Notes under the pieces: generated by a model
Seen by the model: only the letters and a program-made list of their open reading frames with translations
What the model was told of the DNA's origin: nothing
Databases searched by the model: none
In this document: piece by piece, positions 44,235 through 55,436 of the stretch
Numbering within the stretch: position 1 is the first letter of the stretch
Layout of the letters: every line of letters begins with the position of its first letter
Source: Nematostella vectensis
Lineage: Eukaryota; Cnidaria; Anthozoa; Actiniaria; Edwardsiidae
DNA length: 64,000 nucleotides
Reading direction: 5' to 3'
NCBI RefSeq assembly: GCF_932526225.1
Contig: NC_064040.1
Coordinates: forward strand, 1,927,501-1,991,500
Translations under genes and position numbers: made by a program

Positions 44235-45309
44235 ATGGACAGGATTACTTTATTTGATGCTGATGTTTTGAAAGAGATTGACTACAGCAAGGGGGACTGC
44301 AAGATGAATCAATATGGCTTGTCATGTGAGAGTCCAGGGGAGGACTTAAGATTGCGACCGTTAGCTAGTGATGATTATGACAAAGGTATATCTTTGGCAA
44401 ACAGTTCCAACAACAGCTCCTAGACAACAGGGATAATAAAATAACTGTCTAGTGCTTACTTTTCCTTCTCGTTACTACTTTCTTAGGTTTTATGGATCTT
44501 TTATCACAACTAACAAAAATTGGAAATGTAACAGAGGAGAAATTCCTTAGTAAGTATGACTATTTTCTTTACTTGGTTTTGGATAATAAAATGACTCTTT
44601 AAATTTGATTCTTTCCCAGAGCGTTTTAATGCCATGCGAGATCATCATGGAACCTACTATATCATTGTGGTGGAGAACACCAAGGCCGATAAGATACTCG
44701 CAAGTGGGTCATTGATTGTGGAACAAAAGTTTATTCACGAAATAGCTCTGGTTAGTAGACTTAGTATTAAAAGAAATGTTTGTTTAAAAAGTTAAGTATA
44801 ATTTTAAACAATATTTTTGTTATTTATTTATATTTATTTGTTGTCTTTCATTATTTATTTTCTAAATGGTTTGCTCACATTTGTTACCTTTGCTTGCAGC
44901 GGGGAAGAATTGAGGACATAGTCGTGGATGACAGTTGCAGAGGACGACGAATTGGGCAATTGTGAGTACTTAGATTAATCATATTAAAATATTAATATAA
45001 TCATCAAGTTATCATTTGGGCCCAGAATTAGGAACATAAATTACGAGGCAGTATTAGGTGGTAACTACTGATGGAAACAGATGGAAGCAATTTCTGCTAG
45101 TGTATTTGTGGCTGAGAGAAATGCCATCTCAAATAAGATACATTTTTTTTTCTTCTAGGATTGTTGAAACTCTGTTGCTACTTAGTGAGAAACTAGGCTG
45201 TTACAAGACAAGTCTAGAGTGTCGTGACCCTCTTCTTGGCTTTTACAAGAAGTTTGGGTTTCAAGAGGAGAAGGACCAAAATCATCTGATAAAAAGGTTT
45301 TTCCATTGA
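44235..45309 (+). CDS. GNPNAT1: GNPNAT1, glucosamine-6-phosphate N-acetyltransferase
   Basis: Five exons (44235-44385, 44487-44549, 44620-44750, 44900-44961, 45159-45309) join in phase for 185 residues; human has 184. The enzyme moves acetyl from acetyl-CoA to glucosamine 6-phosphate, the step before UDP-GlcNAc, in the cytosol. The start MDRITLFDADVLKEIDYS matches the family N-terminus, LRLRPL opens the GNAT fold, and YYIIVVENTKADKILASGSL and EQKFIHE form its core strands. RGRIEDIVVDDSCRGRRIGQ is the acetyl-CoA-binding motif A (R-x-x-G-Q), and LECRDPLLGFYKKFGF carries the substrate-site end. Nothing is missing. Confidence 0.96.
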
Positions 45310-46639
45310 TAATCAGATAGCTTCAGTAGTTAGGCTAAATAGATGCAAGGCTGTAAAGTTGTAAATAATTGAGATCACCAAGTACAGATAACATCCTAAA
45401 AGGTTGCTACAGAAGTGGTTTCTCGTGATTAGTGGCCTGTGTTTGTAAGTTTTAAATTAGTTCTCCTTGAGAGGAATACTGACAAACCAGGCAACTGTAG
45501 AGAGGACTAATGCTAGGAGGTCTGTGCCACATACTAGCAGTTCCTTTTATACCTTAAGTTGAACTTATGAGGGCTCAAGAAAGACTGCAAATAATGCTAT
45601 TTATGGATGGTGATATTAAGGTTACCATAGATACTGTGAAGAGCACAAGGGGAATGTATCTCTACCCTAACCTTTTTTTCCTATTGAACAATCATTTATC
45701 TTAGAATTTTTGCTTATGAAAATAGTGGTTATGAATTGGGTCATTGAAGGATTATCATAAATAATATCCTTTTTCCATGTGAGGTGACTGTACGGCCTCC
45801 TCAGCAGCAATTGCTGGCTTGTGCCTACTTATTACAGGAGTTATCATACAGGTAAATATTATTATCATTTAATAAAGCAAATTATGCTGCTAAATGCACA
45901 ATTGTAATGTATATATATTTATTAAGGGGGTTTTAAGGTATTTTTGAGAATCAGTTTTAACTTGCTACACTTGAAAACAGTATGATTTTCAAACATCAAT
46001 AAAAGTTAGATAAATTTGTACCCTAAGAGACTTTGTGCAAATAAAAAAAACTGTAACATTTTCAAGAAAAGCCTTCAAAAAAAGTCATTTTAATGGATTT
46101 GATGGCCATTGTGATAACCATTGTGCTGGCAGAGAGATATCAGTAGTTACATGTGAAGCGCTTCAAAGAGGAAATACAATGTATTCAAATTGAGCAAAAT
46201 ATAAACAAAACAAAGGTTTTTTTGATATGTTTCTGTTTATTTGCTTGCAAGAGATGCATGACTGGATAGAGTTATACAAAGTAGTGAAACTTGTTACTAG
46301 TTGCAGCCTAGTACAGTCAAAGGAATGACCAAAGCTCGAAACTTCAGAGAAACTACTCTGTTTTTAAAGCATAAAAAATGCCATTGCAACCTTGTGTTAT
46401 CTCCCTGACTCCACCATGCCTATTCAGTCACTCTACAGCTAGTTGGTAGATTATCTAGTTATAGGCCTTTCTCTCAATTTCACATCTTATACTTGGCTTT
46501 TTTGATGTACTCAACCCTCTTAGTTTAGGATAAGATGAATAAATTACATAATTATACAATTGACACTGTCATTTCAGATTAAAATATATATACCAAGAAA
46601 ATATTTTACATCCCCATGTGTCCATTCTAGGCTTGACCA
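45310..46639. other. Spacer between convergent GNPNAT1 and CHP1
   Basis: AT-rich with no gene seen. AATAAA at about 45872 could end GNPNAT1 transcripts, and GTTTATTTGC near 46233 (AATAAA on the minus strand) could end CHP1 transcripts. Confidence 0.45.
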
Positions 46640-49600
46640 TTACGCCAGGAAACGAATGCTCATCTTGGCATTCAAATCAACGTCTTCCATCACCTGAAAA
46701 ATATAATAAAACAAACTGGTTATTAGATGGTGGTGACTGGTGATGAAAGTGTCTGTTCTGTAGCCTGGCTGTGGATTGGTGCACATGGTTATTATAAGTG
46801 GTAGTATTATATGGAAGAGAGGAGTATGCAGTACCATGGGAAGTACTCAGCAGTAGATAATTGATGTTAAACAGATGGTGAGTAGGCACGTGTCCAGAGG
46901 GGGTGGGGGGGTGCGGACCCCACCCTGCTCATGTGAAAAGAGGAGTTTGACGCCTGCATTTTTCTCTAGACACACTCCTGGTGTGTGAGTTTGAGTAAGT
47001 CACAGATAAGGCACACGTACACAGTGCAGAATTGCTAATAGATAATGCACACGTACACAGCGCAGAATTGCTAATAGATAAGGCACACGTACACAGCGCA
47101 GAATTGCTAATAGATAAGGCACACGTACACAGTGCAGAATTGCTAATAGATAAGGCACACGTACACAGCGCAGAATTGCTAATAGATAAGGTACACGTAC
47201 ACAGCGCAGAATTGCTAATAGATAAGGCACAGGTACACAGTACAGAATTGCTAATAGATAAGGCACACGTACACAGTGCAGAATTGCTAATAGATAAGGC
47301 ACATGTACACAGTGCAGAATTGCTAATAGATAAGGCACACGTACACAGTGCAGAATTGCTAATAGATAAGGCACACAGTGCAGAATTGCTAATAGATAAG
47401 GCACACATACACAGTGCAGAATTGCTAATAGATAAGGCACACGTACACAGTGCAGAATTGCTAATAGATAAGGTATACAGTGCAGAATTGCTAATAGATA
47501 AGGCACACGTACACAGCGCAGAATTGCTAATAGATAAGGCACACGTACACAGCGCAGAATTGCTAATAGATAAGGCACACGTACACAGCGCAGAATTGCT
47601 AATAGATAAGGCACACGTACACAGCGCAGAATTGCTAATAGATAAGGTACACGTACACAGCGCAGAATTGCTAATAGATAAGGCACAGGTACACAGTGCA
47701 GAATTGCTAATAGATAAGGCACACGTACACAGTGCAGAATTGCTAATAGATAAGGCACACGTACACAGTGCAGAATTGCTAATAGATAAGGCACACGTAC
47801 ACAGCGCAGAATTGCTAATAGATAAGGCACACGTACACAGTGCAGAATTGCTAATAGATAAGGCACACGTACACAGTGCAGAATTGCTAATAGATAAGGT
47901 ACACGTACACAGTGCAGAATTGCTAATAGATAAGGCACACGTACACAGTGCAGAATTGCTAATAGATAAGGCACACGTACACAGTGCAGAATTGCTAATA
48001 GATAAGCCACACGTACACAGTGCAGAATTGCTAATAGATAAGGCACACGTACACAGTGCAGAATTGCTAATAGATAAGGTACACGTACACAGCGCAGAAT
48101 TGCTAATAGATAAGGCACACGTACACAGTGCAGAATTGCTAATAGATAAGGCACACGTACACAGTGCAGAATTGCTAATAGATAAGGTACACGTACACAG
48201 TGCAGAATTGCTAATAGATAAGGCACACGTACACAGCGCAGAATTGCTAATAGATAAGCCACACGTACACAGTGCAGAATTGCTAATAGATAAGGCACAC
48301 GTACACAGTGCAGAATTGCTAATAGATAAGGCACACGTACACAGTGCAGAATTGCTAATAGATAAGGCACACGTACACAGTGCAGAATTGCTAATAGATA
48401 AGGCACACGTACACAGTGCAGAATTGCTAATAGATAAGGCACACGTACACAGTGCAGAATTGCTAATAGATAAGGCACACGTACACAGCGCAGAATTGCT
48501 AATAGATAAGGCACACGTACACAGTGCAGAATTGCTAATAGATAAGGCACACGTACACAGTGCAGAATTGCTAATAGATAAGGCACACGTACACAGTGCA
48601 GAATTGCTAATAGATAAGGCACACGTACACAGCGCAGAATTGCTAATAGATAAGGTACACGTACACAGCGCAGAATTGCTAATAGATAAGGCACAGGTAC
48701 ACAGTGCAGAATTGCTAATAGATAAGGCACACGTACACAGTGCAGAATTGCTAATAGATAAGGCACACGTACACAGCGCAGAATTGCTAATAGATAAGGT
48801 ACACGTACACAGCGCAGAATTGCTAATAGATAAGGCACAGGTACACAGTGCAGAATTGCTAATAGATAAGGCACACGTACACAGTGCAGAATTGCTAATA
48901 GATAAGGCACATGTACACAGTGCAGAATTGCTAATAGATAAGGCACATGTACACAGTGCAGAATTGCTAATAGATAAGGCACACGTACACAGTGCAGAAT
49001 TGCTAATAGATAAGGCACACGTACACAGTGCAGAATTGCTAATAGATAAGGCACACGTACACAGTGCAGAATTGCTAATAGATAAGGCACACGTACACAG
49101 TGCAGAATTGCTAATAGATAAGGCACACGTACACAGTGCAGAATTGCTAATAGATAAGGCACACGTACACAGTGCAGAATTGCTAATAGATAAGGTACAC
49201 GTACACAGCGCAGAATTGCTAATAGATAAGGCACAGGTACACAGTGCAGAATTGCTAATAGATAAGGCACACGTACACAGTGCAGAATCGCTAATAGATA
49301 AGGCACACGTACACAGTGCAGAATTGCTAATAGATAAGGCACACGTACACAGTGCAGAATTGCTAATAGATAAGGCACACGTACACAGTGCAGAATTGCT
49401 AATAGATAAGGCACACATACACAGTGCAGAATTGCTAATAGATAAGGCACACGTACACAGTGCAGCATTGCTAATAGATAAGGCACACGTACACAGCGCA
49501 GAATTGCTAATAGATAAGGCACACGTACACAGTGCAGAATTGCTAATAGATAAGGCACACGTACACAGTGCAGAATTGCTAATAGATAAGGCACACGTAC

Positions 49601-52600
49601 ACAGTGCAGAATTGCTAATAGATAAGGCACACGTACACAGCGCAGAATTGCTAATAGATAAGCCACACGTACACAGTGCAGAATTGCTAATAGATAAGGC
49701 ACACGTACACAGTGCAGAATTGTTAATAGATAAGCCACACGTACACAGTGCAGAATTGCTAATAGATAAGCCACACGTACACAGTGCAGAATTGCTAATA
49801 GATAAGGCACACGTACACAGTGCAGCATTGCTAATAGATAAGGCACACGTACACAGTGCAGAATTGCTAATAGATAAGGCACACGTACACAGTGCAGAAT
49901 TGCTAATAGATAAGGCACACGTACACAGCGCAGAATTGCTAATAGATAAGCCACACGTACACAGTGCAGAATTGCTAATAGATAAGGCACACGTACACAG
50001 TGCAGAATTGCTAATAGATAAGGCACACGTACACAGTGCAGAATTGCTAATAGATAAGGCACACGTACACAGTGCAGAATTGCTAATAGATAAGGCACAC
50101 ATACACAGTGCAGAATTGCTAATAGATAAGGCACACGTACACAGTGCAGCATTGCTAATAGATAAGGCACACGTACACAGCGCAGAATTGCTAATAGATA
50201 AGGCACACGTACACAGTGCAGAATTGCTAATAGATAAGGCACACATACACAGTGCAGAATTGCTAATAGATAAGGCACACGTACACAGTGCAGCATTGCT
50301 AATAGATAAGGCACACGTACACAGCGCAGAATTGCTAATAGATAAGGCACACGTACACAGTGCAGAATTGCTAATAGATAAGGTACACGTACACAGTGCA
50401 GAATTGCTAATAGATAAGGCACACGTACACAGCGCAGAATTGCTAATAGATAAGGTACACGTACACAGCGCAGAATTGCTAATAGATAAGGCACACATAC
50501 ACAGTGCAGAATTGTTAATAGATAAGCCACACGTACACAGTGCAGAATTGCTAATAGATAAGGCACAAGTACACAGTGCAGAATTGCTAATAGATAAGGC
50601 ACACGTACACAGTGCAGAATTGCTAATAGATAAGGCACACGTACACAGCGCAGAATTGCTAATAGATAAGGCACACGTACACAGTGCTGAATTGCGAACA
50701 TTGACAGAGTGAGCTGACCTTCTTGAGCTCAGCAAATGATATCAACTTATCCCCATCCGTATCGGCATCGCTTATGGCACGGTCGGCAATTCCTGTAAGA
50801 TGCTCATCACTGATAGTAACACCCACCATCATGTGGAGAATCTGTCATAGCCAAGATCCAATATTACAATAATATCCTAGATACATGGAGAATCTGTCAT
50901 AGCCAAGGTCCATTAAAAGTATCAATAAAAGTCTTCAATTGTGGATGGTTATTTTAAAATTTTCTTATAACAAGTTCCTTGTATTTTCAATGTACACTAA
51001 CATTTTTTAAGGATTTTGAAAGAATCTTGTCCAACAAACCCAACTTCAAAATCATAATCCCAGCTCATTTGCAAATAGTGAATTGACCAGATGACAATGG
51101 TTCATACTCACTGCAATCAGGTCAGTCTTAGAGATATAGCCATCACTATCAATGTCATATATTCTGAAGGCAACTGTAATAAAACAGCATACAGATGAGG
51201 CATTCACTGGATGAATATAAAAGTCATTTGTGATTTTTCATAGTTTGGGGCATTCAATTAAAGCCGCATTGTCACCAGTTTACTACCGGTTGATTACGCA
51301 ACAATCTCAAATGACTTTTAATGAAAAACGCGAAAAATATTTCAAAATATCGAAAGCAGTGTGTTTATAGAAGTTCCTTTGAGGATGTGATTGATAATTT
51401 AGAGTGGATGGCCTGTTTAATATCTCGGATTTTAATCAATCAATGGTTTATTCCTCCCTTTTGCAGCTAAGGGCTGAGTTACAGGGCCGTCAGCTGGACA
51501 CAAATAATAATTATTACATTTGAAATTTAAATGACACAAAGTCGTTCATGCAGTTTGTCCTCGCCACAGTCGGGAGAATTGACTGGTAACCGAAGCATAT
51601 GACACGACCGTACACGAGCGTAGGACACGACCATTGATTGATTGATTTTAATAGATTCTTTTGGCTTTAAACGGTTGAGGGTTCCGTCGGACCTCCAGAA
51701 GTAAACTGGTGACAATGCGGCTTTAAATGTCTTGGCTATCAAGAGCTGTTGGGTATTATCATTAATAAAATCATGGGAATCTAAAGAGAATAGGTATACA
51801 TACATCCTAACCAAAGCAAGACTTCAGACTTACATTTCAGCTTTTCTTCTCTTGTGTTCAGAGGGTTGGGCGAGTGTCCATGGAAGGGTCTGAAGTGGGC
51901 AAGTGTCCGCACAAACTGCTTGAAGTTACACTGTTCTTGCAATCCTCTGAAAACATCAAATATTCTTATCAGAGTGTTACCTTGTAGATTTGTCTTTCTG
52001 TTTGTTTTGTTTGAAAAGAAGAGGGTGTACCAATCACTGCGTCAGAACTGTGTATATTTTACCGTAGTTGCTTTACTACCTCACCCCATTTGAAGAACCC
52101 TTTTCCTAGAGCCCCCTACCCTCCCTCTATTAAGAGGCCACCAGCTAATTTGCTTTTTGAAATTTTGAAATTTTTGAAATTTAAGGAATTTTTGCCACAC
52201 TTAGCCAAACACTACAAATTGCATCTCAGCATAGCATTCTAGATACTCCAAAACTGATATTCCATTTTGTTGAATGTGCTGATTTCAATATCACACGTGA
52301 GCTTGTAACACAGAGCTCCACATATACAGATGCTATTCAAGGCCCTGTTTACATAAAAATGGGATGTAACCACCCCTCCCTAGGGACAACCTTCCTAGAA
52401 GTATTAAGATGATACATGTTTACATGTACTATTCCACCCTCCCTAGGGACAACCTTCCTAGAAGGATTAAGATGATACATGTTTACATGTACTATTCCAC
52501 CCCTCCCTAGGGACAACCTTCCTAGAAGGATTAAGATGATACATGTTTACATGTAATATTCCACCCTCCCTAGGGACAACCTTCCTAGAAGGATTAAGAT

Positions 52601-53597
52601 GATACATGTTTACATGTACTATTTCACCCTCCATAGTAAGCTAAATTGATAATTGACCCTAGACCCCCCCCCCTCCCCATCAGGTAGGGTTATCTCAAAT
52701 TGATGTGTTCACAAGGGCAAAAGCTGAGGTAGTGAGGTCTCCCTCACAAGTGAGTCAAAATACGTACAAAAAGAACCAAGGAACTGAGTAGGGGCACCCC
52801 CTTCTTATGAAACCCCCTAACGGGCAAGACCATGCGCAATGCTGTGGGAACAAAGGGTACTTACGCTTCTTCCTGGTTCATGAAAAATGCATCCACTATT
52901 CTGTCACCCAGTGGGTTTATTGCCAATTCTGGTATTCTAAGAAAGTCCTCTCGCCTAAAATGTTTATTATAATTTGTGAGAAGAGGATTTCAGCCATAGT
53001 TTATTGCTACTTATGCACTATTCATTTGAAACCCCCAACCCCATGGTCCAGGGAAGTGTGGGGTTAACATGGAAAGATAAAGGCTTATTTCAGATGACTT
53101 GTTGTCGGGTAGTTGCCTGTAGCTTGCATCCAGAGGGGTAGGGGCATTTGACTGCAGTTTTGTCCCGTGGGGGGTGGGGCTTTTCGCAGTTTTGTACAGG
53201 GTCAAAGTCAAATCCCCCACTCTTCCCCGGGACCATGGGGGTGGGGTTTCAATTGACAAGTGCATTAAAATGTTTATCAAAGCAAATAGATAGGAGGCAG
53301 TTCGCATAGTTTTACACCAGAAATGTCTCATCTTTTTTTCGGTACTCACGTGAGAGTCCCTTGATTTGCCTTATCGAGATTTGAGAATCGGCTGTATAAT
53401 CTTGAGATCTGCTTGGGTGAGACTTGAATAAAGCAAAAGTAATATATCAATGATTCTTTAGTGGATTCTATTATCAAAACTTACTTTCTCGTAATGCATT
53501 GCAAGAGAACAACATTTGAGGCCATCTTACATCCTGTTTCGCGCTGAATCTCCGCAAGATCTTCCTCTTGAAGGAGCGAGGAAGACTTGAGGCCCAT
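46640..53597 (-). CDS. CHP1: CHP1, calcineurin B homologous protein (EF-hand)
   Basis: Seven exons (53597-53531, 53422-53350, 52954-52865, 51946-51834, 51173-51112, 50841-50719, 46693-46640) join in phase for 193 residues; human CHP1 has 195. It starts MGLKSSSLL, so Gly2 can be myristoylated. ETGFSPKQISRLYSRF and REDFLRIPELAINPLGDRIV match the N-lobe, whose EF loops are degenerate as in the family. The two working EF loops are DIDSDGYISKTD (with Asp instead of Glu at position 12) and DTDGDKLISFAE. The end MSIRFLA matches human MSIRFLH. CHP1 binds Na+/H+ exchangers of the NHE family and acts in vesicle traffic. The last intron (50718-46694) is almost filled by a 36-bp repeat array that begins within about 25 bp of the donor; intron 51833-51174 carries a TTAA-flanked MITE. 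Confidence 0.95.
47003..50698. repeat. Giant 36-bp minisatellite, about 102 copies, in the last CHP1 intron
   Basis: The unit is 36 bp: GGCACACGTACACAGTGCAG then AATTGCTAATAGATAA. Copies vary at a few fixed positions (GTGCAG/GCGCAG, GGCACA/GGTACA/GCCACA, CACACGT/CACAGGT). A few units lack 6 bp. All length changes seen are multiples of three, so one plus frame and two minus frames stay open for about 3.7 kb. These frames have no start context, family or conserved variation of a protein and lie inside a CHP1 intron. Each unit contains AGATAA, a GATA-factor consensus. Confidence 0.97.
51258..51726. mobile_element. TTAA-flanked MITE (Kolobok/piggyBac type)
   Basis: The 461-bp element (51262-51722) has exact inverted ends starting AGCCGCATTGTCACCAGTTT (23 bp in all) and is flanked by TTAA on both sides. 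The TTAA duplication is typical of Kolobok or piggyBac elements. Inside are two ATTGATTGAT-type tails (about 51435 and 51640), perhaps LINE tails inserted later. It has no transposase. Confidence 0.8.
52370..52632. repeat. About 64-bp tandem repeat, 4 copies
   Basis: CCTCCCTAGGGACAACCTTC recurs about every 64 bp, each followed by GATGATACATGTTTACATGTA. Just upstream, GGCCCTGTTTACATAAAAAT at about 52341 resembles the terminus of the TIR element at 15158, so the array may have grown from a transposon end. It lies in the CHP1 intron 52864-51947. Confidence 0.8.
53022..53264. mobile_element. Fold-back/MITE-like element
   Basis: TTTGAAACCCCCAACCCCAT with TGGTCCAGGGAAGTGTGGGG at the left pairs with an inverted, slightly different copy at the right (CCCCACTCTTCCCCGGGACC then ATGGGGGTGGGGTTTCAA). 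Arms are about 45 bp with a few mismatches. It lies in the CHP1 intron 53349-52955. Confidence 0.6.
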
Positions 53598-55436
53598 TTT
53601 TAAATAACTTGGAGGTACGTCTGGGTCGAATTTAGGGATATTACAAGGAAGTCTTGAACAACTATGATGAGTCAGCCATCTTGGATTTCCTTTCTACAAA
53701 CTGAAATAATTCGGTTCCAGTACTCCCTATGAAATTAACACAGCATTCCCACCGGTGATACAAGTCACCGCCAGAGCAAAATAAACCAAGACTTATGGAA
53801 AGTTGAAATACTGTGTCCATCAAGAAAAAGTTGCAAATTAATTCCTTACTTTGAAAATGGTTTGTACGGTGGTATTTTCTTTTTTTTTCTGGGGAATGGG
53901 GGCGCGGTGGGGCATAGCATCAGTAAAGAATCAAGCAGTAGCGGACATGTACAGGACCCGAAACGATCCCCAGGAGTCCCCGAAATCTACCAATCATCAT
54001 TTCGGGTCCTGTGCAGATCTAGGGGGAGGGTTTAGGGGCTCTTAACCCCCCTCCCCCGCCCCCTTTGGGCTTCCAGAAAGCCAAATGTAACAAAAAAAAT
54101 ACCCCCTCCCCCCCTTTGTCACTGAGCCAAACCTCCCATTTTTAGCGAAATGCTAGATGCGCCCCTGTCAAGTGTTTGGGAGGACGTTGCTTGGCAACAC
54201 ACTAATTGGCAACATTGTAGTGGTGGGACGAGCTGTTTGGGAGGACGTTGCTTCCACACACACTTATTGGCAACATTGTAAAGTTGGGACGAACTGTTTG
54301 GGAGGACCTTGCTTGGCAACACACTAACTGGCAACATTGTAGTGGTGGGACGAACTGTTTGGGAGGACGTTGCTTCCACATACGCTAATTGGCAACATTA
54401 TAGTGGTGGGACGAACTGTTTGGGAGGACGTTGCTTCCACATACACTAATTGGCAACATTGTAGTGGTGGGACGAACTGTTTGGGAGGACGTTGCTTCCA
54501 CACACACTAATTGGCAACATTGTAGTGGTGGGACGAACTGTTCGGCAAGAAATTGTCCCGCGAGGCGTTGTACTTATCCGTGACGAGAAGCTCACACCAG
54601 AACTTGCTCGACGCCACATTGACAGGGAGAAACACGAGTGGTGATCTAAGCACTCTAGTCAGCAAAAGGCAGGGTTGCAGCCCTGTAATAAATATTCCTG
54701 TTTTGACATTTATTTTCTCGACAAAAATATGTGACTTCGCACGTAATGCTAGACTCAAATGAAAGCGAGCACGAAGTAGTTTCACTCCGGTTTTCTTTCG
54801 GAAAAACTTGTAAGCGACACGTGTTTATGCGTTCGTTTCCGTCTATCGTTTCCTTTTGGTTTCGGTGTCACATCGCCAGGATATTGTAAGTTGGCCATCT
54901 TAATGGCTCAGTAATGGCAAACACGTTGTCATGACTGCATTCATTCTATTAGGTACTTTCTCCTAGTTTGTAGCGGATCTCTAATGAATTCCATGGGAGT
55001 TTCGATCAAGTTATTTGGTTCTTTCACCCATCCCCTTTCCCTGCCTGCAGGCCTGTGCAGGCCCGTGGCCAGGAGTTCGAGCGGGGTGGTTCGTTTTTCC
55101 ATTTTAGCGGACCAAATTTCCGGTATACCCCTCTCCTCGCATTATTACATTAAGCAATCGATACTTCAAATAAATTCAATCTTGTATTTAAAATGTTACA
55201 ACAGTCGCATTTTCCCAGAATTTTCAAGGGCCGTGTGGTGCTTTACCGAGCATTACACCCTATTTCCAGGCAAGCTGATTTCAGGGCGAAAGCTCGTTAA
55301 AAAGAAAAGGGAAGTCTTCCCAGGGGCCTCGGCAAGCGTCTTAGGTTCGTTTTCGTTAACGTATCCGCCGCGAACGGCAATATTCGCCTCCCGGTTCGGG
55401 CGCAATCTGATTTCTGCCCAGTGCTATGAAAGTCAG
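53598..55436. other. Upstream region of CHP1 with repeats
   Basis: No gene is supported. It holds a hairpin (TACAGGACCCGAAACGAT at 53950 with an inverted partner ending at 54013), a minisatellite at 54165-54550, and at 55064-55200 a second copy of the repeat seen at 43695-43805. Open frames at 54553-54762 and 54984-55565 match no family. Confidence 0.5.
54165..54550. repeat. About 61-bp minisatellite, 6 copies
   Basis: CTGTTTGGGAGGACGTTGCT recurs about every 61 bp, followed by a variable CCACACACACTAATTGGCAA segment and CATTGTAGTGGTGGGACGAA. The last copy turns into unique sequence (CTGTTCGGCAAGAAATTG). Confidence 0.9.

Noticed and set aside
46929-50735. Three overlapping open frames of over 1200 codons on both strands
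   Set aside because: They are readings of a 36-bp repeat whose length is a multiple of three, inside a CHP1 intron; no start context and no protein family.
9062-54550. CRISPR-like direct repeats
   Set aside because: The arrays have no unique spacers and lie in a eukaryotic genome; they are minisatellites.
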